Source: Thuidium tamariscinum (taxonomy: Eukaryota; Streptophyta; Bryopsida; Hypnales; Thuidiaceae). From it: a DNA stretch of 64,000 nt. Made by a program: the position numbers and the translations under genes. A model generated the notes under the pieces. That model was not told the DNA's origin, ran no database searches, and saw only the letters and a list, made by a program, of their open reading frames with translations. The stretch lies in contig OX344752.2 of the NCBI GenBank assembly GCA_947034885.2, positions 20,607,386 to 20,671,385 on the forward strand. The letters run 5' to 3'. Below are positions 1-13,000 of the stretch, piece by piece (within the stretch, counting starts at the first letter, position 1; every line of letters starts with the position of its first letter).

Positions 1-240
1 TACAGTTTGTACATTTAACAAAAAATGTACACTTCAAGTACTTCAAATTTTTGCCTAAAGTGTACCTAGTGTAGTGTGCTTCCACCCACTAGCTAAAGCA
101 ATCAATGTCACCATATGTGCTTACATCTATGGTGGAACCATAACAAAGTTACCTTAACCACTGATGAGTACAGTGCTTCAAGGCAGAACTTTCGAGCCCT
201 CTATGATTGAACCACAGCTATTTGAATAACTTGCAGTGCT

Positions 241-3200
241 TCAAGTATTTTTGGATACAAATTCATCTAGCACCTGTCGGTCAGTCTCTCGTAGGGTATA
301 AACATTGCTATTAGAATTGAATGACAATGCAATAATGCAAATCACACTCTCTATGTCAATCCATTGGGTGTCTGTTACATCATATTTATACTTATTCCTC
401 CCTGGTGTTGATTTGAACTAATTTAGCATTATTTGAATGGATGGTGAAGAACTTACCTTCTTACCTGTTGAGTTGTGAGCCATGAGGTCGATGGGGTTCC
501 TACACAGCCCCCAGGTTTTCCCAACCCTCCTACGCATTTTCTGCACTCGGCCCAGCCACCAAGTGCCAATGTCCGGGGCAGCAGTCACAGCAGTTGGGTG
601 TCCCACCTGAGCACCACCACGGTTACGTTTCTGTGCTGCTCTCACTCCAGAGCTTTGCCCTAGACTTGCTGATTGCATGAACAGCACACCGCAATCAGTG
701 CCAAGTCCGAGCAAAGCAGTGGTTGTTGAATTTGCAATAGAAAGGTAATCCTCTGCGTTGTTGAAGTAGATAGAGTGCTTGATGCGAGTCAACCGATCCT
801 TGGACAAGAAGGGATTCCCATTCAATTCACCTACCAACGTTGATTTGTAAATGGCCTTGCCCATGTACTCCACCACCGGCTCTATCTTCTGTGCAGGGTT
901 CCTTGAAGCTGGAGTCACTGGTGGGCTTGGCTCAACTGAATCCAACATTTGTGAGATTGCATCCCTGCATTCCTCCTCTACAACTCTTAAAGCTTCTCCC
1001 CTATCATCCAAAGAAGCATCCATAATACTGATATCTTCATCAATGTTGGCACTCTCACCATCTACAACACTCATATCCATGTTACAATCTGCACTGCCAC
1101 CATCTTCGCCATCTCCCTCTAGCTGCAAAGATTCGGAGTCCCTCATGACTTCAGCATCACCATCTTCGCCGGGGACAGGTTTTTCGGGAGCCACATATAC
1201 CCAATGCTTTGGATCCTCCCTCTCCATTGTCCAAGGCTGCAAGTACCACTGTTTATGTCTAGTATAAAAGGATGGAGCCATATTCAACGTCTTCAACAAG
1301 GTTTGGGCAGCCTTCAGACCTTCCTTCAATGCTAATACAAAGTCCTCATCTGTAGCAAGGGCACTATAATCTCCCAAATCTGTTGGTGACTCTCCCCATT
1401 CTAGAGGATGCAAATCAGCCCGGATGTTGTGTTGCTTGTTATGTGCTCTCCCAAATTGTAGTCCATTGGGTCCATACTCAATCGCAGCAAGCTAGTTCAC
1501 CGTGTTAGCACAACCCACAAGCTCCTGAAAATCATAAGCTCTCTCCATACCTTGCATCCCCCCCACTTTGCTAAAAAAAATTTCACATGAATCAGACCTT
1601 ATGAGGTACAGTGGAATTGATAAGTGAGAGAATGAATCCCTAAAATACCTTATCAATAAGACAACAAAATGGCAAGAGAGCTACACATCAAGATAGCACT
1701 GATTGCTCACAAAGCACTCCTGCAAGGTCAGATTCTTTGTATTTCCTCCTACACTATGGTTGCCATGGTAGAACCATAACTTCCATATTCTAAAAAAGAA
1801 TGACACTTTGCTAGCAAGAACCATCCTCTCCCTCAAAGTCAAAGACACAAAAAGGAAAATATCAATATAATCAGCACATATAGACAAGTACAATTCAGTC
1901 CCCAAAGTTCTCTCTTGATGAGCATCCCTACCAGTTCTAAGTTCCTGCAAGCAAGTCCTTGCCTTCTTTGCACAAATGCGTTGTACACTAGCCCGATTTT
2001 GTCTATCTGTGCGCTCAACATCTTCCTTTCTAAGACCATGCTTATCAATATCAAATTTTTGATAAACTTGACCAAGATGATCTAGGTAACAAACATCAGC
2101 CCCTAGTTGAAGATTCTTTACAACACTATCAAGTGGATTGATCAATTTCTTTCCATTATGGATGAAATCTTGATCACGTAAGCTTTTAACTTTATTCTCC
2201 CCAAGCCATTCACAAGATAAAGACGAGCCTTCCCATGGAATTTCATACCTGAATCCTACCTTGCTGTGGTAGTCTTGAAGCATCAGTTGCCTTCTCCTAG
2301 AGTCCCCATCTGAAGAATGCCCTACAATAGGTCCAAGAACAGGCCTACAAGTATCTTGCCAAAGAGTGTCAATGGTTTTCCACTGATTCCGGACCCAATC
2401 AGAATTAAAATGATTGCAAGTGCAGCTAACAACATGGACAAGTCTAAGCAACTTATCATGCAATGGGTTTACCATGATTACCCGAGAAAAACTTTCCTTT
2501 GCATTTAGCCGGAAAGAATCAAGTATGGATGAATATCCAGTTTCACCATTCCCTACTTGCGGTCCAAAATTAGAGAATGATGCACATATGATTCTCCTTT
2601 TGTCTACAGAAGCCCACCAGTCCATCAGACCGGGCATCCCAAGAAATACGAGACCTAACTTTGGTCTCATCTTCAGCCAAGATGACTGGGACCGGTCCTT
2701 CCACTCCATGAATCGATTTGGCCTCCCTGTAAATGTCAGCCACAACAACAAACAACGAAGAATGCTCCCCAGCAATGAACTAAATCCCTTTCTTGTTTTC
2801 CCGTTTAGTACAATCATACGATGGCCCACCAAAATTTAGAGCAAATAAATCACACATCCGTCTACCACCATAGATCCTCATAGCTTGAGCAAATGATTTT
2901 GAATTCTTTGAGAATTTGTGACCCTGCCTGACACGATTCAAGTTTGTGGCAACATCCCTGAGGAAGTCCCACAAAGCTGGCTTTCCCCCGAACGCGTTGG
3001 TTCTGTGAGCCGCCAAAATATTATTACAGAAAGAGAGCACATCTTTTCTATTAAAGCTTTCTACAACACTAAGTTTCAGACCATGTTGACTCACTTTCAA
3101 CTGTGCAACCCTAGCCTTCAAGATCCAATGCCAAGCCTTTTCTTCTCAATATTTCCTCGCTAAAATTCTAGACTGTGAGGCCAATTCGGCACATTGCAGG

Positions 3201-6200
3201 TAGCCTATCCTTCTTCCAGGCTGTATATCCCTCTGGCCACGCTTAACAATAGCCCGCCCTTTCCTCTGCATCCTAAGTCTGAAATCATTGGCCTATTCGA
3301 TTTCTAAGCAATTAGAACAAGTGAAATCTGGGAAGGGTTCGCTAGTGCCACACAAATGTTTACATTGTACAGTAGGGTACCAATCAAAATGGCGTTTGTG
3401 AATCCGCAATGAGAGAAATTTCAGTATTGCCAACTTTGAAAGCCTCCCGAGAGCTCAAAAATTGGCATTTTACCACGAAATTTTTACCACAGCATTATCT
3501 TTAAGTTAATTATATGCATGCCAAATTTCAAAGCCAAAAGATTCACAGAAAAAAAGTTATTCAAAATCTACCAACATGGGTAGTGGTGAGAAACATTTCA
3601 CTACTTTCAACTTTGACACCTTTCTAAGGATTGAGTTTTTTTTCTTTTTCCATGAAATTTTTTTCATGAAACAATATCCATGTTTTTAATATGTACAAAA
3701 AATTTCAAGTTAAAAAAAGTTTTTTTAAAGAAGATATTTGAAATCTCCCAACAGGTGTAGTTTTGAGAAAATTTTCACAATTGCCAACTTTGACACCCTC
3801 CCAAGGTCTGAAAATTTTGTTTCATACCATGAATTTTTTTTGTAAAGTCATCTCAATGTTAATAATATGTTCTCCAAATTTCAAGTTCAAATGAATTACC
3901 AAAAAAAAGATATACAAAATCTCCCAACATGTGTAGTTGCGAGGAAATTTTCACTATTGCCAACTTTGACACCCTCCCAAGGGCTGAAAATTTGTCTATT
4001 TTACATGAATTTTTTTGAATAAGATCAAATTTATGTTGATAATATATGTTCTAAATTTCAAGTTCAAAACACTTACTCAAAAAAAGATATTCAAAATCTC
4101 TCAACATGTGTAGTTGTGAGGTTGAGTTTTTACATTCGTGTCAAACTTTGCTCCACAAAATAACACTATACTAAGGGCTTAGAAACTCCTCACAACTACA
4201 CATGTTGGGAGATTTTGTATATCTTTTTTTTGGTAATTCATTTGAACTTGAAATTTGGAGAACATATTATTAACATAGAGATGACTTTACAAAAAAAATT
4301 CATGGTATGAAACAAAATTTTTAGACCTTGGGAGGGTGTCAAAGTTGGCAATTGTGAAAATTTTCTCAAAACTACACCTGTTGGGAGATTTCAAATATCT
4401 TCTTTAAAAAAACTTTTTTTAACTTGAAATTTTTTGTACATATTAAAAACATGGATATTGTTTCATGACAAAAATTTCATGGAAAAAGAAAAAAAACTCA
4501 ATCCTTAGAAAGGTGTCAAAGTTGAAAGTAGTGAAATGTTTCTCACCACTACCCATGTTGGTAGATTTTGAATAACTTTTTTTCTGTGAATCTTTTGGCT
4601 TTGAAATTTGGCATGCATATAATTAACTTAAAGATGATGCTGTGGTAAAAATTTCGTGGTAAAATGCCAATTTTTGAGCTCTCGGGAGGCTTTCAAAGTT
4701 GGCAATACTGAAATTTCTCTCACTGCGGATTCAAAAACGCCATTTTGATTGGTACCCTACTGTACATGGCGGAAGCAACCTTTCACGATGATAGTTTTGC
4801 CTTTGAATACAAAATCTGCAGTTGTGTTGGGGTCCGCCACCCACAACGATCCAGGTTTTGAATCATTGAGCAAAGAATCTACTCTATAACCCTTCCCAGC
4901 ATACTCAATGATTTTCTTCCTAAATCCCCAATACAACAAAGACAAAATAGAGTCTGAGTGTATACCTTATTGAGATTCGCCTCCTGTTACGGAATCTGCA
5001 CTGCCCGAACTGGTGAACCAAGAGTGCAGGTCGCGAATATTTCCAGTGGTCGACCTTGACCGGGCAGAAGGTCTCCCCCGTTTTCCGGAGCTAAATGCAC
5101 ATGATGACTTCGAGGAACTATTAGCTGCAGCCAAATCTTCATAGCACTTGGTATGTTGGAGCCCATGGACATGATTTTGTAGGTTAGCTCTGAGGTTCCC
5201 CTTCTGCAGGCACAGGTACAATAGTTCTCCGTTGATTTTGCAACGCACCTTGAACCAGAAGGATTTGAGTTGGGGAACATCCACATCTTCTACTATTACG
5301 AACGGAGGATCATCGGTAGGGATCGAGTCATTGAGGCTTTGAAGAATGCTGACACCTTCTTCTACGAGGCATTTGTGATCTGCTGGTGTCAAAATAATGG
5401 GCTTGCTCGAGTTGCCCTCCTTCTTTGGGTGATCGCTGTACAAGATTTGCCTCTTCTTGCACCACTGTTTGATGTGAAGAGCTAAGTGCAAGTGAGATTT
5501 CTTGAAATTCGCAAACAAATTTTGTATTGCATTCCGGGAATGATCATGGCTTGTACCCCCAATTTCTCTCTTGCACTCCCCGCAAAGAATCTTCACAACT
5601 GCCACGCCATGGTGATCGTAAGTCTTAAGGTTCTACGCATGATCTGCAAAATCCATGGACTGCAGCTCCCTTCTCAGCTTCTCAGCACCCCGCTTGTAAT
5701 TCTCAAGAATGTCAGCAGGTAAGAGTGTTGATTGCAGCAAAGTCTCTTCCTCTTCACAAACTTCAATTGGATTGTGTTGTGCGCCAGGTTTTGTTTCTTG
5801 CAATGTCGGGGCAGCACCAGCGCTCGCAACGTCTGCAAAACAGGGTTGGACAACTTCGGCAACCTGTATCTGCACTTGGGGCTCTGTTGGTAAGTCGGTG
5901 CTCCCTGTTTCAGGCGCGTTTACAATACGAGAGCGCTTGCGAAGTCCACCGTCGTCTTCCAGCGCAGGAATTACATACACTCGCTCTGCCACAAGGTTCA
6001 TACTCTCAAACGCCTTCAAGATTCGACATTCGTCTTAGAAGTCCCAAAATAGGAAGGGCCACTCTACGCATTCCCCGTTCTCCAAGCGCGTGCGCAAGTC
6101 AGCATAAGTGTCGCCCGAGTGACAAAAAAAGGGACTGAGGAGCTCCGGCCGCCCAACATCACTTTCCAATGAGTACAACCTAATCTTAAAATTAAGCGCC

Positions 6201-6203
6201 ATC
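241..6203 (-). pseudogene. Broken multi-exon gene of an uncharacterised, mobile-element-like family
   Basis: The reading frame starts at an ATG at 6203 (MALNFKIRLYSLE...) and continues in pieces through about 4757-5605, 3100-3310, 1681-2832, 418-1620 and a last exon near 241-400 ending in TGA. Landmarks in order: an N-terminal acidic region, a Cys/His cluster (CFRH, CKHLC, CSNC), a conserved helical block (GGRRMCDLFALNFGGPS), an AEDET motif, NPLHDKLLRLV, a GHSSDGDSRRR motif, TDRQNRASVQRIC, GNHSVGGNTKNLT and SCEIFFSKVGG. From memory, proteins with the AEDET, SSDGD and TDRQN motifs occur as multicopy uncharacterised genes in several animal and plant genomes; I know no named function. The copy is decayed, with about six in-frame stops, at least one frameshift and one inserted element. 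A terminal exon donor (AACAG/GTAAGA near 468) supports real introns. It could be the gene of an unclassified transposon or a dead host gene; no flanking terminal repeats were seen. Confidence 0.6.
3370..4762. mobile_element. Foldback Tc1/mariner-like element with long inverted arms
   Basis: The two ends are inverted copies beginning CAGTAGGGTACCAATCAAAA, flanked by TA at 3368-3369 and 4763-4764. Pairing continues for most of the length: arm one is about 3370-4130 and arm two about 4190-4762. Arm one holds four degenerate units of about 175 bp (starting near 3430, 3605, 3785 and 3958, each with a 'gccaactttga' core); arm two holds three in reverse. No coding capacity was seen. Removing the element and one TA rejoins the surrounding minus-strand gene in frame across a Cys/His cluster, which confirms the boundaries. 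Confidence 0.85.
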
Positions 6204-6649
6204 TTCCACGCCAAAAGCCCTAGCCCTCACACACAATTTTGTCGTTAGAGCCTGTGATAGAGTTGTGCATGAAACCCCTAAACCCTAACCCTCCACCTTA
6301 AACCCAAAGCCTAAAAACATTGATCACAGACTTCCAAATTCTTAAAACCTAAATACTGAAATCAGAAATACATGCAAACGATGATCAATGCAAAGATTAC
6401 TACCTGAAAAAAGAAGTCACCACCAAGGTTTCACCGCATGCTCACCGCATGTTGATCACAGCTCCCTTCTCAGGCACAATCTCGCGGACTCATAGCAATT
6501 CAAGGCGCACAGGAATCTCGATTGAATGCAGTAAGAATTTGAAAATCGAATACGCAAATCCGCACAACACCTTAACGTGGAAACTGTAATGCAGGTACCC
6601 TAAAAACCTCGTAATGATCTCCGCGCAACCACGCTGCCACAACGATGCC

Positions 6650-6920
6650 AGACACGCTGAGTTTCTTTCGTGGAAAACCTAAACCAAATTGCCCTCGAGA
6701 TCGCCAAAATCAACCAACACAAAAGCCAGTAACAGACACGTTGAGTTTGTTTTCGTGGAAACCCTAAACCAAATTGCCCTCAAGATCGCCAGAATTGAAT
6801 CAACCAACGGTAAAGCTGGTAAGGTAGACACACAGAGTTTTTTGGGTGAAACCCTAAACCAAATTCCCCTGGAGACCAGAATCGACCAACGGTACAGCCA
6901 GTAGACATGTGTTGTTTTCT
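6650..6920. repeat. Short tandem repeat, about 3 copies of an 80-90 bp unit
   Basis: Three successive units share 'aaaccctaaaccaaattgccct' type cores (near 6690, 6770 and 6855), each preceded by 'cagacac(g)ttgagttt' and followed by 'atcgcca-aat-caaccaac'. A partial fourth unit ends near 6920. It lies upstream of the broken gene and may be its promoter-proximal remnant. Confidence 0.7.
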
Positions 6921-7361
6921 GTAAGAGTATTATACTGTACTGTAGTACTAAGTTAGTCATTTGCTGAATTGTAAGGGTATTAAAGTCAGTGTAGGAATTC
7001 TAAATCACTATAAATGAACTAATGAAATTTATTTGGTTTAGTATAATACTATGTACTAATAAAAATATTTCTATTCTTTTATCTTGACTAATATGCTATT
7101 TGTTGGTAGCTGAGAAAGTAGCTTTTTCAGACTTTTGGCCAAAAAATTTAATATAAAGTGGGATATTTTAGGACTACTTCGTTTTCTAATGGGACCTATT
7201 ATTCCATACCCTATAGTACTTTAAAGACGTCCACTCACATTTTCTATACCCTACATTACTCTAAATCCATTTATAATTTTTAGCTCCCATGTTTTTAAAA
7301 TACCCTATCATTTTTTTGCTCCTAGTTTCCTACTCCCACCGTGCACTACACCCCCCGAGGC
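6921..7361. other. AT-rich gap with no recognised gene
   Basis: No coding or repeat structure was seen, apart from polyadenine and polythymine runs. Confidence 0.5.
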
Positions 7362-7655
7362 AAGTGCTCTACAAAGAAACAACATTTCACCAGTTCCGAT
7401 CACCTAGAGGTCTTGCACTTTAAAAAAACAAGGGTATAAATGACTTGCCTACAATGAGTAAAAAAGTCATCTCTTGTCCACAATTATTGCAAAACAATTG
7501 TTTTGTAGTCATTAGGAAGTTACAAACATTGTGAACACTTTTTTTTTGGTAGTCTTATTCAAGGATCATTTTTGGTTTTGATCTCATTATGGGAAATCCA
7601 ACCAACATTTTTGAATTTGTTGGAGATTTTGCAAATGTTGTAAAACTATAAAAAG

Positions 7656-9155
7656 GTGATTGCAAGAAAAGATGGTACTATTTTTTTCACACATTCAAAG
7701 TGACAAAGTTGTTTTTTGCTAGAACTTTTGAAGCATGGAGTTGATGTGTTTGAAAGTTTGATTGAATATGGTAAATTTATTTTAATCATATACCTTATTT
7801 TTTAGAAATTAAGAAATCATTGTATATTTAAAAAATTATTTTGTTAATTTGTCACAATGTAAGGTGTAGGATTTTTTAGTATTGGTGTGTAGTCAAAATT
7901 AATGATCTAGAGCTAAAAAAATGAACTAACATTTAACTAAAATTTCTTTAGTCTATTTCTATAGTAGGGGTCCATATATGTACCTATCAAGTGAAATTTA
8001 GATAACATTCATTTGCAACCTCTATGTTTGTGCAAATAAGGTCCCTTACTTGAGCACTTCAATCTAAACATTAATGGCATCATCTTCATTTTTTGGTGAA
8101 ATCTATTGACCATCAAGTCTTTACAACATCCAAATTTAAGTTTTTATATCCATGATTTTTTGTCTATTATTGATTTATACATCAATGTATGGGTCATTGC
8201 AAGAAAGACCTGCTGAAAAGCGTAGCGTCTTGCATAGTACTCACTTTTTTCTTTGGTAGTACTATATAAATAGTAAATCAATTTTTAAAAAAAGTGAAAA
8301 ATATGTTTGATGTATATACCTTTAAGAAGGAGATACCCTAGGAAGGAAAATCATAGAAAAATTCTCTAAGTAGGAGAACTAGAAAAGTGCTGAATTTCGT
8401 GAAAATTGTAACTTACACTATAGTTTCACATTTTAATTTGTAAAAAATAAGGAAAGTGATTTTTTTGTAAACTAAAAATTTTTCATTTGGGAAGACTTTA
8501 TCGTAAAGGTATTTCACCAAAATAAAGATCTAACAACTATCTTGATTGTTCAAAAATATGTGCGCAAGGGAGGCCTGCTAGCACACATGTAGAGGAAAGA
8601 GAATAATGATTTTTAAAATTTCTTTCAGTAGAAACATGCCTACTTAGTGTAGGAATAGAATTTAGAAATTCCATCTCTAAATTATTAATTTAAAGTAATC
8701 CCCAATACTAAAAACCCCTAAATCACAAAGTGTGACAAATTAGAGAAATTAGAATTTAAATATAAAATGATTTTTGAAATTTTTTGAAAAATAAGGGTAC
8801 TAATAACTATCAAGTTATCCATATTCAATAAAAATTTCAAGTTCAAAAAGTTAATTCTTCAAAAGTTAGAGCTCATGACAACTCTATCACTCAAAGTGTG
8901 ACGCCAAATAGTACAAGTCTTTCTTGCATTCACCTGTATCTATTTTCTCTGACACATTTGTTTTCCCTTAAATATTACTATTTTAGTATTTTTGAGTAGC
9001 CATAGTACTTCCAACAATACTATTAGCTATTGATTTTTTAGGTCAAAGACATATATTGTTTTGTTTCATAATACTCATAGTATTCCTAGTACAAAGCATA
9101 AAAACTACACTTTTGAAAAAAAGACTATAAAAAAGGGTTGCCCTTTCTTGCATCT
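7656..9155. repeat. Possible older inverted-repeat element within copy A
   Basis: The sequence 'ggtgattgcaagaaaagat' near 7656 and 'ctttcttgcatctatcct' near 9140 look like diverged inverted ends of the GGGTGAATGC MITE family. Both are also present in copy B near 37,670 and 38,810. The pairing is short and imperfect. Confidence 0.3.
8191..8934. mobile_element. MITE of the GGGTGAATGC family (copy 1)
   Basis: The left end is GGGTCATTGCAAGAAAGAC; the right end is the inverse, GTCTTTCTTGCATTCACC. The bases TGTAT flank both sides. The paralogous block has the uninterrupted site (atcaatgtatctattttc near 38,190), so this insertion happened after the duplication. No coding capacity. Confidence 0.85.
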
Positions 9156-9494
9156 ATCCTAAAATTGTTCCTAACAATATAGCTTGAGTTTATATGAAAT
9201 TATGGATTTTATAGCCATACATCAAATAGTGTTTGGTTATGAATTCTTTTGTGTTGCCACTAATTATCTAGGTGACCATAATTTACCCCCTTCACTAATA
9301 CAACAAACCAATGAAGTTTGAAAATCTTAAAAGCAGACTAAACTTAATGCCTATTCCACAGGATCATAGTGATTTTGACCCAAAATTGCTTTGAAATACC
9401 CCTATTCAATAGCCAGGGCAAATTTTTCATTTATTTATTTGTTCACAAATTCAACTATAATAGGACCTTTTAGTTTATTTCTTAAAATAAAATA

Positions 9495-9900
9495 TAAGGT
9501 AAAACCACCTATAACCAATCGGCAGCCCATGGCCAACCTATTGATGGATGTATTTCCAATCAAGGTTAGAAATTTTTTTTTTCTTATTTTTAAAGCTGGG
9601 ACTAAAAATTCATGGCATATATCCCAAAATATTGTGCAAGAAAGTAGGAAGGAGTGAGTAAAAAAGTAGTTTTTTGCATGATCAAAATTGGAAGACTCCA
9701 TAGATTGGCATTGGATCGAGCACACTTTTTGCCTTCCAAAATTTGTAATAATTTCAATTCATGTGATAAAATTACCAAAGTTTTTGCAATCTCCATCACT
9801 TTTATCTTTGCACCTTTGAGAGCATTTGTTTTGCTTTGTACTACACCTAATTATGTTTAGAATACCTTAAATGATTGATTGTACAGGGAGTTCTACTTTA
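9495..9900. mobile_element. TA-flanked MITE, about 400 bp (copy A)
   Basis: The ends are AGGTAAAACCACCTATAACC and its inverse (GTTCTACTT), flanked by TA at 9495-9496 and 9899-9900. A relative lies at 38,283-38,682. It sits inside a roughly 550-bp segment (9422-9975) that is missing from copy B. TA duplication and size fit a Tc1/mariner-type (Stowaway-like) non-autonomous element. Small open frames inside are not convincing genes. Confidence 0.75.
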
Positions 9901-10504
9901 CACCTTCCTAAATACAAGAGTGGAAAACCTTACTAGTTGTAAATCATGATGCTTGTATTTATAGAAATAAGCATTCATAACCCTTTCTAAATGGATACTT
10001 TGTCTTTCTAACATTTATCCAAAAATGTGAATGTCCTAAAAGTTGCGACTCTTTATAATATGTAGAAGAAATAAGTTTGGAATGTATATAACAATCATCA
10101 AAAAATATTTCATACTGATTTCATGATTGAAAAAAAATATGTAAAAAGAAGTACATTATGATTAAAAATTTTGAATTGTTAAGAATTTAAATACAAAATT
10201 GAAAAATTTCCATCCCAATGGTTGAAAATGTTGTGATAAACAATCTATATCTAATGTTTTCTTTTTCTTTTTCAAAAGTTACACACTAAGTTCAAAATTA
10301 AACTATGCAATTCATTTTTTAGTAGAGATTCTATGATTACCAACAATTAAAACTCCTCATAACTTTCACCTCATGAATCAAAAAAAGAAAATCAAGCATT
10401 TCACAAATATATAAATCTGGAAAATCAAATTTACTTTTTGATTTTTAAAAATGAATTGGAGTTTCTTATGTTGCCCAAACTTCTTGTGTTGAGGAAGAAA
10501 TTGT

Positions 10505-11239
10505 GGGTGAATGCAAGAAACACTCGTACTATTTTTTGTCACAATTTAAGTGATGATCTATTTTTTGGCCATAACTTTTGTAGTTTTGCTCTAAATGACT
10601 GAAGATTTCTAAAATAGGTACTCATGACTATCATAAACCTTAAATAATCTTTTCATAATTTCAAAAAATATTTTAATACTAAAATAGTACTAGTGATTAA
10701 ATGTCACAAATGACAATTTGGAAGTTTTTAGTACTAAAGAGTACCTTTTTTTTCAATGATTTTGAGATGAAATTTGGATGAGATGGTCTTTTAGTAGACT
10801 TACATCTCTCCACATGAGGAATTTTGAAAAAAGTTATTTTTATGTGGTGTCGAAGTCTACAAAATGAGCTTCTTTTTGCTTGAATTTTGAAACATGTAAA
10901 TATTATTTTGGTGGTTTTTTTGGTGAATGACCATCTCCATAGAGTTGTTGCCAAATGGCCACTTTTTATTTTTTTAATTTTCTTATTTTTACTATTTTTC
11001 CTGAATTAAAACATGAAGGTATGTTTTTTCTTGAGGTTTGGCACTTTTTAAGTTTTCCTACTTTGAAAAATTTTCTATCAATTTCCTTTGGTGAGAACCT
11101 TCATCTTAGAGTTGTATACATTATTCATATTTATTAAATTTCTTTCAAATTAATTTTCTAATTATAAAGTACTCTAGAAAAAGTAATGAGTATTGTAATA
11201 AAACGCAACAAATAGTACAAGTGTTTCTTGCATTCACCC
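10505..11239. mobile_element. MITE of the GGGTGAATGC family (copy 2)
   Basis: The ends GGGTGAATGCAAGAAACAC and GTGTTTCTTGCATTCACCC are flanked by TTGT on both sides (10,501-10,504; 11,240-11,243). It shares its whole 735-bp body with 19,945-20,677. The duplicated block has the same insertion with its right end deleted, so this insertion preceded the duplication. It landed within an older AT-rich repeat that resembles the element inside the LINE near 63 kb. Confidence 0.85.
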
Positions 11240-12002
11240 TTGTATGTCATACAAAGCCGTTGTAACCATATAGTCCAAACTTATGAGAATTGTTGCTCCT
11301 TAAGGCTATCTTTCAACTACATATTGAACAAAAATTTCAAAGAAAAAAAATTGGAAACTCCAAATGTAAATAGATAACTAAATACATCATGCAACCAAAC
11401 AATGTTATTTGGTCCTTTACAAGTTAAAGAAAAACTTCATAGGGTCTACCCCTAGAACTTCTGGCATATGTCGTGCAAGTGACAATGAGTGCTATGGAGT
11501 ATGAGAGAGGGCTCAAAAACACTTTGGGCATTAGGGATTGTTCTATAGGTGGTTGTGAAATGGACATGATATGGTTCTTTAATTGACCTTTCTAATCATT
11601 GAATGAATCAAAGAAAAAAAGTATTATTAATTGCAAGTGCCAATCAATCTCTTTTCTCTCCGTTTTCTTAAAAGTTGCAAGTGAATAGTTTATGGAAGAC
11701 CTAGGGTCATAAATAGGGACCTATGATACAACTTATTTAAAAATTCATAACTAATTCAATAATGCTTCAAAAATCATGAAACGACTTGTGTTACATTCCT
11801 CATCTATTTCTGTTTCACTGAAAAATGAGCCAAAAATATTCCCATAAAAGGAAATACATGAAAAAGGCGGATCAGCTCTTAAGTGAGCGATTTCTGAGCC
11901 TCTTACCTTAATCCTTGGTACCTTTTATTTCAAACTAAAACTGTGGAGAACAAGCTCTGATTCAGCTGCTAAAAGTTCTTCGCCAAGAGCAGGAGTAATT
12001 TC

Positions 12003-12310
12003 CTAAGGCACCAAGGATTGTGTAGTCCATGTAATGCAGTACGTGAGTTGATTGTCATTCATCAGTCTCGTGATAAGCTCTTCAACAATTGAAGTCCATT
12101 GGGGAAGTGTTCCTTTCAGGAGCTTGCCAAGACTATACACGTCTGAAAATGGCACAAATACAACGGATTCCAGCCGAAGAAGCACTGAAATTCATCCTCC
12201 ACTTTTGAAACGAAGATGTGCTGCGATTCAAGGTCGATGAGTAAGGACAGCCAAGGCCGTTCTACTGTACACACGCTGAGCCACCTCCTGCAATCCAGCT
12301 CAAACTTCAA
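12003..12310 (-). pseudogene. Protein-kinase-like relic (copy A)
   Basis: Two overlapping minus-strand frames read like pieces of a kinase catalytic domain. One has LIDLESQHIFVSK, comparable to the catalytic-loop pattern HRDLKxxNILV. The other, in a different frame, has PFSDVYSLGKLL, comparable to the subdomain IX pattern SDVYSLG. No glycine-rich loop or intact DFG/APE was seen. The duplicated block carries the same remnant near 41,106-41,400. It lies downstream of the DUF247 gene on the same strand. The call rests on two short motifs only. Confidence 0.35.
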
Positions 12311-13000
12311 TGAGCATCAGTTCCCCAAAGGTCTACACTTCAATCTGACCGGTTCTTAAAACTACTTCGAGTGGGCCATATCAATGCCTGAGGAACGAAC
12401 GGGAATCCTCTCACGTACAGCATTATCAGCCTCCTCTACGTCAAGAAAATAGTGTTTGGACAAGACTAGAACTATCAAAGTTTGGAGTACAATTCTCTAC
12501 TGTGAGTTTCCTCCTTTCCATCTGACGATAACTCAGAAAACATGGCGCGGCCACTAGATAGCCGGGACCAAGTTTGCCATTTTCTTTGATAACCATTAGG
12601 CATAACATACGATGCGTAAACACTCCCAGCGATCGGAAATATTCGACAGGTCAAGAGGTCGATGGATTCGAATCAGGGACTTTTCCACATTCCTTGCCAA
12701 TGCAGACCCACTGAAATGCTGTGTCTACTGCTTTCTAGTCTAAGAAGAAATCGCCTCTCCATGAAACATTGCATTAAGTGGCTCCATGTTAAACTCGAGA
12801 TCAGCTGGACTTCGGGTGAGCCATGGGTTCTGATTTGCGTGACTTGCTTGAATGGAAGGTTGTGGCTGACGGTTTGCATTGTTGATTGTGGGGGCAGGTT
12901 GCGGAGCTGGTGAGAGACTAGTTGATTTCTGACAATCCCTGCTAAATGACTCCATACAGCTTCCTGCCTCTCCATCTGTAATGTAAAGTCTCCAATCACC

